From contig JAJEKV010000103.1 of assembly GCA_021234155.1 (NCBI GenBank), positions 62,001-126,000 on the forward strand: a DNA stretch of 64,000 nucleotides, read 5' to 3'. The DNA is from Isoetes taiwanensis. Lineage: Eukaryota; Streptophyta; Lycopodiopsida; Isoetales; Isoetaceae. Both the position numbers and the translations under genes were made by a program. Positions 57,175-64,000 of the stretch are shown here, piece after piece; position 1 is the stretch's first letter, and every line of letters starts with the position of its first letter. The notes beneath the pieces are model-generated. The model was given only the letters and a program-made list of their open reading frames with translations. It was not told where the DNA came from and made no database searches.

Positions 57175-59830
57175 GAAAGGGTTTATGGCTCATGCCACCT
57201 AAATGCATGCCAAATTCGTAACCGTCAAAGTTCTGACAGGCCAACCACAGCACGTAGGAAACATACATCCCATATCTCGAGTTGACTTCTTCTGCCAACC
57301 AGACAACTGGCCCTGGACAATCCACAGACGACAGCTTCCGCTATGACCCGCGTTAAATGTTGTTGCCCTCAAATTTCTTTCCTTACCAATTTGACAACAA
57401 CAGAAAAGTTGCAGTATTGTGGAGACCCAGTTCAAGAATATATTCTATAATACATTTGCTCTTCCAATCAATTGCACTTTATGGATTTTATTAACTAAAA
57501 GGAGGGTTAAAGAAGGCTTTCTATAAGTTAAGTGGCATATTGTGGCACCTTAGCATGTCATTTTTTCAACTTGTGAGTTTTAACAAAAATAAAAGACATA
57601 TGATTTAGGTAAGTTTAGGGCAAACTAAGGTTCCGTTTGAACAAGATTTGATGAATAAATTTGGGCCCAAAGAAGTCCTCAATAATATAAGAACTGAAGT
57701 ACAAGGAAATCCCTCCATGTCTCTGAACCATGGAGGGTCCTTCGATTCAGTTCAAGGAGAGGCTGCCACCCTCTCCAAAACTTGGAGCAAGGAAAAGAGA
57801 GGAGGAGCTCGTGCTCCTCAAAAGATTTTATGTAATGCACCTTTTAATTTCATCCTTCCAAATTCACCTCTTCATCTCAAACTGAGAACATGGACCTCTT
57901 TATCTCAACCTTAGAACATGCACCTCTCCATTTCAAATATTAAAAAACAGTTTAAAGAGCCTTTATATATTGAGCCCATAAGTCAAAATTTTTATCCCAA
58001 TGATCATAATTTCTTCATACTCCCCCTCCCATGAATTTCTTTTCTTTTATGTTGACTGGGTGCCAAAATCCCGGTCAACATCTCTCGCAAACAAAAAAAA
58101 AATGCGTCGGTCCCCTCGGCCCTCTTACTTCAAAGGTTTTCATACGTTTAATACAATAAGTTAGTCTTCTTTGGCACAAAGAAGATCTAACTGCCGGTTT
58201 CATGGATCCCTCCAAACCTTTCTAAAGATGGGAGTCTTATCGGATCCCTCCAAACCCCAAACGGGGGGGAGGGGAGGATTTAATAATCCCTCGGTTCCTT
58301 GAGCAAAATCATGTAAGATCTCAGACCATAGCTACCATTGCTACCATCGAAAGATCTATACATTGTAGAAACTCCCTATTGTTCCTATGGTCATCTCCCC
58401 ATTCAGATTTTCCCACACATTGTATACTGCTGCTGTGATGAATGACAAGCCTATCTATCCCGGTCTTTGTGTTCTTTGCGAGTCCCTTACTAGAATGTTT
58501 TAATTTCAAACTGTAGGTATTCTTTTGACAGGCTTTAAATCTGAGATTGCATATATGTTCCTTCTGCAAGTCCTCTGAGCCATAACCCCCCGCCTCCCCC
58601 CCGCTTGTGCCATAACAGAAACCAGCTTCTACGACATGCCTTGAAGTTATTTACAAGTAATTTATAAATTGATTAAATTTTGCTTTGCTTAATCAATACA
58701 ATGTTCGTTTATGTACTTCTAGAATGCATTCTTTTCTTAAGGCACATATTGCAGCTTTGAATACAGAAGAACGCAATATGTTTTCTTCAATTCTCTAAAG
58801 GCTTTCTTCTTTCTTCTTTTAGTCTAGGATGATCATTTGGCTATGGAACGTTTTCCAGGTCCACCACAGCTATCCTGAAGTTTTTTCCATTGCATACATT
58901 ATAAACTTATCTAAAGTCTCCATTATTGACAGTTAATTTTTTGGATTGCCCCTGCTAAGGGGGCAATTCGTTGGGGGTGGATTTTGGTATATTTTGGCAT
59001 TCTTCAACTTGCATTATGCTTGCTTTGTGCTTGATCCACATTCATGGACTCTAATCATCTTATATAAGAATTGCATGGGCATTTCATGATTGCTTAAAAA
59101 CCCACCTAGGAGCCTAAAAGCGCATGCAAAATCCGCAAATCCCCCCTATAGCTCAAGCAAAAATAACAGGAGCCCTCATCAAGCTTAGTCCGTAAGATCA
59201 AAATTGAGATCATTTTCAAGGTGAAGCAAGAATAAAATTTTATTCTAGAGTTCTATCTTGAGGATGCAATTTAAAGTAATAATAAAGTTGGACAAGTCTC
59301 TTGTTGAGTTTGAAGATTTTATGAGATTATTGCTGGTTGTATTGTATATATGCATGTTGTTGGTTTGCCCGTGGCATTTTGGGGGCAATCCATAGTGCTT
59401 TGCACCTTGTTTTTTGAACCATGACTGTTATTGTAGAAAGGAAGAAGTACATGATAGACAAAATGTAGAAAACTCTACCTTGAAGTAAAGGAAGAAGTAC
59501 AAAACGCAATCTTTTATCTGTTAGAAAAGAGAAAACAGGACCCATGCGGGATCTTTTTCCAAGATTAATTTATGAGGTAACCGGGGGCCGCCAAGCCCCT
59601 ACATTCCAGCTTTAAATGATTATCGGGGGAGAAACTTATCTTGGCTAAGGATGAAAAATAGACGATTCTTTAAACAGAATGACTAAAGCTCAAAGCCATG
59701 AAGCTACTTCTTTCCGGAAGATGGTGATATGGCTCTTTTCGGGGATGTTTAAATGCCCTTTACTAATTTTATAAGCCTAGAAATTTCAAGTAACAAGTTA
59801 CGATATACAACTACTACTGAACTCAAAACA
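57175..59830. other. Long spacer, no confident gene
   Basis: Weak open frames on both strands (for example minus 57,435-57,199, Cys-rich) match nothing I know. Hairpins: GTTGACTGGG..CCCGGTCAAC at 58,053-58,081 and ATTGCCCC..GGGGGCAAT at 58,943-58,965. A C/T-rich patch with CCCCC runs lies at 58,585-58,605. Confidence 0.4.
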
Positions 59831-59834
59831 AATA

Positions 59835-60116
59835 TCATTGCTTATGCACCTCCAAGAAATATATAAGCAAGGTGCTTGCGCACGAAGGGTTGCCCTCTAG
59901 ACTCTGTGCTTTAGTTCGATTTACATATTGAAACGTGTATTGTGTAGGACAAATATCATTGTTCATCCATAGGGGCTTTCTAGCTTGCCAAGTTTTTGTT
60001 GTTGCTATGATGTTTTTAGAGGTTTCGATGGCATAGGTTTTGAATTGATACCAATTCGTTAAAGAGAAAGGTTTGCGGCGGCCTTGGCCACCACGATAAA
60101 TTTCTTGTACTAACAA
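59835..60116 (-). CDS. Unidentified 93-codon open frame
   Basis: The minus frame encodes a Trp/Lys/Thr-rich sequence (GRRKPFSLTNWYQFKTYAIE then TSKNII). Composition looks protein-like, but no motif is known to me and there is no support from neighbours. It may be an exon scrap. Confidence 0.2.
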   Translation of the reverse strand: MLVQEIYRGGQGRRKPFSLTNWYQFKTYAIETSKNIIATTKTWQARKPLWMNNDICPTQYTFQYVNRTKAQSLEGNPSCASTLLIYFLEVHKQ

Positions 60117-61185
60117 TTTAATGGTTTTAGCACCACGTATTTGTTGATATATGCAATGGTTAATTTAAGAAATACAAAAAGGAACTACTTAGACATAAGG
60201 AGACATATGAAATGGTCGAAAAAGTAGGAAGGGGCAATGGTCGAAAAAGGAGGCATAAAAAACAAGGTGCTGCGCACGGAGGGTTGCCCTTCGGTGGCCC
60301 GAGAGTGTGTTTCATTTGCTGTCGTTTCGTTTTATGGTTCTTGTTGGGTCATTTGATGTGTTTGGGGTTATTAATGGTTTGAAAGGGGGGTTTTGTTTTG
60401 TGTTGTCTTATTTTCCTTTGTTTATGAATTGTGCATGGACCAAGCCTATTTCTAGCATGGTGCTAATGACTTGAGATTCCTGACATGAGATTTTTATTAT
60501 TCTTTTTGCACACTTTACATACTTTGTAGGAAGAGGCGTTATTTGTTGTTTTTATGTTCTAAAGCATCAACAACAATTCCAAGACCTAGATATGACACCT
60601 TTAGAGATCGTAGCCATATATGAGCATTGATCACGAGGGGTGCGGTCGCGATTACAATTTCTATGTTTTAAGTTTGGACCAAAGGGATGACCAAGACCAA
60701 GAGTGCTAATTTGAAATTTCATTGATATGGTGTAAGAATGGTATCAATATGATGTAAGAATGCTTGAGTCATAACTTATAGCCTAGATGTGTTGTTGGAT
60801 TCCAGTAGCTTAAGTTTAAGATGTAATCACTTGCACAATCTCTAGCTTATAGTTAGAGGGAATGATGCAATACCCTTGCGAATTAAATTTCTAAGCATGT
60901 TAAAGTAGAATAATGAATAGTCTTCAATAACCGCATAACTCTTTGTAAGTTCTATGAAGCCAATAATATTAAATGTAAGCCTGGATAAGGAAAAATATTA
61001 ACTCGCAACTTCATACACTGGCATGTATTTTCTAGAGTGTAGGTCAGTGTATGTCCTTGTAGAACTCCAAGTTGTATTTTCTAGAATGTAAGTCATTGTA
61101 TGTCCGTGTAGAACTCCAAGTTGTATGCTGCAAAGACAACCACATAGAAATAGGAGCTAGAATTTGTACGGCATTACAACTGCTT
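60117..61185. other. AT-rich spacer
   Basis: A direct near-duplicate (GTTGTATTTTCTAGA.TGTA.GTCA.TGTATGTCC.TGTAGAACTCC) at about 61,024-61,068 and 61,071-61,125. Otherwise nothing recognised. Confidence 0.5.
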
Positions 61186-61389
61186 TCATTGTCTGTTTAA
61201 GGTTAGATACCATTTCTGCAATTGCTTCAAGATCATCCTAAATATGATCACCACAAATATGAGACAAAAGATGGCAAATATACTTCCAACAACAATTCCC
61301 AAAATTACTTTTGAATCCACCAAAAGAATAGGCCTACAGCAACCCAAATCCAACAACAAGATTACTACGGACCCGTTGAAAGATGCATA
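61186..61389 (-). CDS. Possible membrane-segment exon
   Basis: The minus frame contains a strong single transmembrane segment, VILGIVVGSIFAIFCLIFVV, flanked by a Lys/Arg stretch on its C-terminal side, as in type I membrane proteins such as receptor-like kinases. No extracellular or kinase domain adjoins. It is directly followed upstream by PPR pseudogene sequence. Low confidence. Confidence 0.25.
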   Translation of the reverse strand, partial: YASFNGSVVILLLDLGCCRPILLVDSKVILGIVVGSIFAIFCLIFVVIIFRMILKQLQKWYLTLNRQ

Positions 61390-62930
61390 ACTTAAACTCT
61401 TGCAGCTTTCATTGAAGCTCTGGTAGTGCATGCATTTAGAATGCTGATGAACATGGCCTCATCTGGTTTGAAGCTATGCAACTGCGTCTGTTGAAAAAGA
61501 TAGTGGGCCTCTTTGAAAAAACCATAATGGGAATACATTGCAACAATTGTATTCCAAGATATGACATCTTTCTCATCCATCCGGTTGAAAATCTCAGATG
61601 CATCATTCAGATTATCAGTCTTCCCATGCATATTGATGAGGGCATTCCCAACGATAGTTGCTGATTCAAACCCATACTATATAGCATGTGCATGAATTAA
61701 TTTGCCTTCTGTTAAAAAAACTAAAGCTGGCACAACCGTTGAAAAGAACTATGTAGATAATGGTGTTTGGACTCTCCTTTGCTAACTGCATTTGTTGATA
61801 AATGCCAAATGCCTCTTTTCCATAACCATGCTCTATGTGTGCTGCAATTATGGTTGAACATGATATAATATTCCTTTCCTGCATTTGGTTGAACACTTTG
61901 TGCACATCTTCAAAGCAAACCTCCTCTAGATGGAATTATAATCTAGTTGTTGAGCAAATATTTGGCCATTCTAAGCCAGATGTCATTGAGGCTAGGAGAG
62001 GGCAAGAGCCAAGAGTATTGCAGACCAGATATTTTGAACTCAAAGCAAGAAGCTATTTGCAGCATGAAATTTCCTTAATGTTTGATAGCAATGTTAATAA
62101 TCAACATTACCACATCCACTATTAAAACAACATGCCAGCAGAGAATGTTGTTATTGATCATCAGTCCATAAAATGACATCCTTATAAGGCATTTGTTTAA
62201 AGAGATATACTGCCTCATTAAGTTGGCAGCCCCAACAAAGGCTGAGATCATAGCATTGTAGGGCCTTCGCCACGTTGTGGCATTCGTTGAAACAATATAC
62301 AAGCCTCATTGCCCTCTTTATAAAACCTCCAATTATAGAATTCCATGTAACGACATTTCTCACAGACATTCTTGCAAGGAGTTTCAAGGCGTCCTCAAGT
62401 TGCCCATGTTCTGCGTGACTAGCAATCATAGTGTTCCATGAAATTACATTACATTGAGGCATTTGTTCGAACCACTGATCAACTTCCTTGATATGCCCTT
62501 GTTTAATGAGAGCCATAATGATGGCATTCTAGGATACCACATTCTGCTGAGGCATTTGCTTGAAAAACTTAATGGCCATCTCTAAGTTGCCTTGCTGTCC
62601 ATATGCCAATCATTGTGTTCCAAGTTACTATGTCCCGCACGGGCATCTGATAAAAAAGCACCAGTGCTTCTTCAAGGTGCCTATGTTGGACATAAATTGC
62701 AATTAAGATATTCCAAGAATAAATGTTCCGAATGCACATCTTGTCAAATACAGCCCTTGCATTCTATAAATCTTCACACTTGCCATACATTTGTATAAGC
62801 AAATTAGATAGGACCACATGCTGATCCAATCCATTTTGCATTATGTAGCAATGAATCTGTTGACCTTCTGACAAAGCCTACGTTCGAGCAACAAGGCAAT
62901 TTTGGGCACATCAATGAAGCCATTTGTTTT
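61390..62930 (-). pseudogene. PPR protein pseudogene
   Basis: Minus-strand PPR pieces in several frames: near 62,770-62,600, a repeat with SWNI-like core and MPVRDIVTWNTMIG; 62,516-62,151, HIKEVDQWFEQMPQCNVISW then NTMIASHAEHG, VRNVVTWNSIIGGF and LNEAVYLFKQMPYKDVILW; 61,905-61,666, QMQERNIISCSTIIAAHIEH; and 61,631-61,392, MDEKDVISWNTIVAMYSHYG. This is the same fern-type PLS PPR family as the 10.67 kb gene but carries stops and frameshifts between most repeats and no E/DYW end. It would have been an organelle RNA-binding protein. Confidence 0.8.
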
Positions 62931-64000
62931 GAAGCCTTTTTTTTTTGATACTTCCAATTGTTCATTCCCTCGTTACAATCTTTGGAGGCGATAAACTTTT
63001 CCCTATCCTCCTCCTTGTCAAATTCTTCCCAAGGTTTTCACTAAAATTTGGAAAAAGTTCTAGAGAAATCTTTATTAGGTATGTAAGACACGTTGAAGCT
63101 AGCTATAAGCACGCATGTCATGGCCTACTTTATAGAAATCCTTGCGATCCATCATCGACATCATAGAGCATGGCACCATACCGTGAAAAATATGAGAAAT
63201 TTGCGTGCTTCTATAAGCATTAAAGAATTTTCTCTCATTTACTAGTGTAAGATGTTGTGACAAATCACAAGTGACACCATGAGAAAATCAAGAATATAAA
63301 TGAGCTCTTGGGTTGGGCTAATGAGGTATGAAAAACTTTGCAAGCTGCTACATGCTGAATAAGTAGATGTTTATTAACAAAAATCGATTGCCTTCTGGGT
63401 TGAAAAATGACGTCTAGAAGACATGAGGAGCAAAACAAATGGACCTCAATTATGCATAATGTTAAAACTGCATATTTTATGGGATGCCACAATTCCAACT
63501 TAAACTTCCCTCGACAAAGAACATGGCCACAATCGGTAATTCTTGAGGCTACATACCTCACCATTGGAGAAGAAAAGTTGATTGTACAATAGCCCAGGAA
63601 ACTATAAAATGAAAGCCTATAAATTCGCGCAATAGCACGGGGCAGCTAAAAGAGTAGATTGCTTGATTTATCTTGAGTTCCAAGCACTTATTCAACAACT
63701 AAATCGTGGAATTTTCAATATGTCATGAAATTTTCTCTATTAACCCTTTACTCAACATGTCTAAGAGGACCATAAATTGCTACAACAAATAGAACAAACA
63801 AACATGGAAAGGCTTAGTTACTTTCTGATACATCTTCTGAGGATTATGGGCCAACCTACCATGTCAATAAAGTTTCCAAATATAATAGAAAGTGCAGGTA
63901 ATGCAAAACCATGTGCAATGGCTCCAAGGCTCCCGCTAGCCATAAGAAAATAAGCCAAGCGAGCATGTAAAATGGGACAACATGGTGGTTAAAAGATGCT
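62931..64000. other. AT-rich right edge
   Basis: A T12 run at 62,937-62,948 precedes non-coding sequence. No gene, RNA or mobile-element end was recognised in the last kilobase. Confidence 0.5.

Noticed and set aside
58053-58081. GTTGACTGGG..CCCGGTCAAC hairpin as a transposon end
   Set aside because: One copy only, no partner end and no flanking duplication found.

Overview
The window looks like nuclear DNA of a non-seed land plant, most likely a homosporous fern. Three things point there: an intronless PLS-type pentatricopeptide (PPR) gene of the fern style plus a second decayed PPR copy; two adjoining exons of a dynein heavy chain, a flagellar motor lost from flowering plants but kept by plants with swimming sperm; and mobile elements that are common in non-seed plants (a Rep-type HUH transposase resembling Replitrons, and a transposase-like protein with the GHTHxDID signature of Pfam DUF7869). 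No bacterial-style operon, rRNA gene, tRNA gene or CRISPR array was seen. Genes are sparse, AT-rich non-coding DNA predominates, and most coding signal is decayed transposon.

Layout. 1-10 kb: retroposed fragments with readable target-site duplications, GC-rich unclassified stretches, and a broken pogo/Tigger-type transposase (about 6.25-9.69 kb, minus) split by a 1.46 kb poly(A) retroposon. 10.67-12.67 kb: the PPR gene. 12.7-20.4 kb: AT-rich DNA with a Helitron 3' end, several local tandem duplications, a Lys/Ser/Ala-coding minisatellite and a tRNA-like SINE candidate. 20.4-24.5 kb: a DUF7869-type element (minus) interrupted by a LINE 3' end and other DNA. 26.2-26.6 kb: an ankyrin-repeat exon with a poly-A frameshift, followed by a diverged tandem triplication. 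29.96-30.65 kb: the dynein fragment.

32.5-36.3 kb: a decayed intron-containing gene with weak resemblance to amino-methyltransferases. It carries a perfect-ended inverted-repeat insertion and is surrounded by a recurring CG-rich palindrome. 36.2-39.4 kb: three LINE fragments whose 3' ends share a covarying hairpin. 40.14-43.34 kb: the best gene of the window, a five-exon Pumilio/PUF RNA-binding protein (minus) with one apparent frameshift. 45.4-46.1 kb: the Replitron-like HUH transposase. 47-52 kb: GC-rich hairpins, an inverted minisatellite and interstitial telomere-like repeats. About 51.3-56.3 kb: a decayed Ty3/gypsy chromovirus-type retrotransposon (minus). 57-64 kb: a kinase scrap, a PPR pseudogene and featureless AT-rich DNA.

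The host genes do not form a pathway. The PUF protein would act on mRNA 3' UTRs in the cytoplasm and the PPR protein on organellar RNA; the dynein and ankyrin pieces are incomplete. The main story is layered transposon insertion and decay, including two element types (HUH/Replitron-like and DUF7869) that are little studied.
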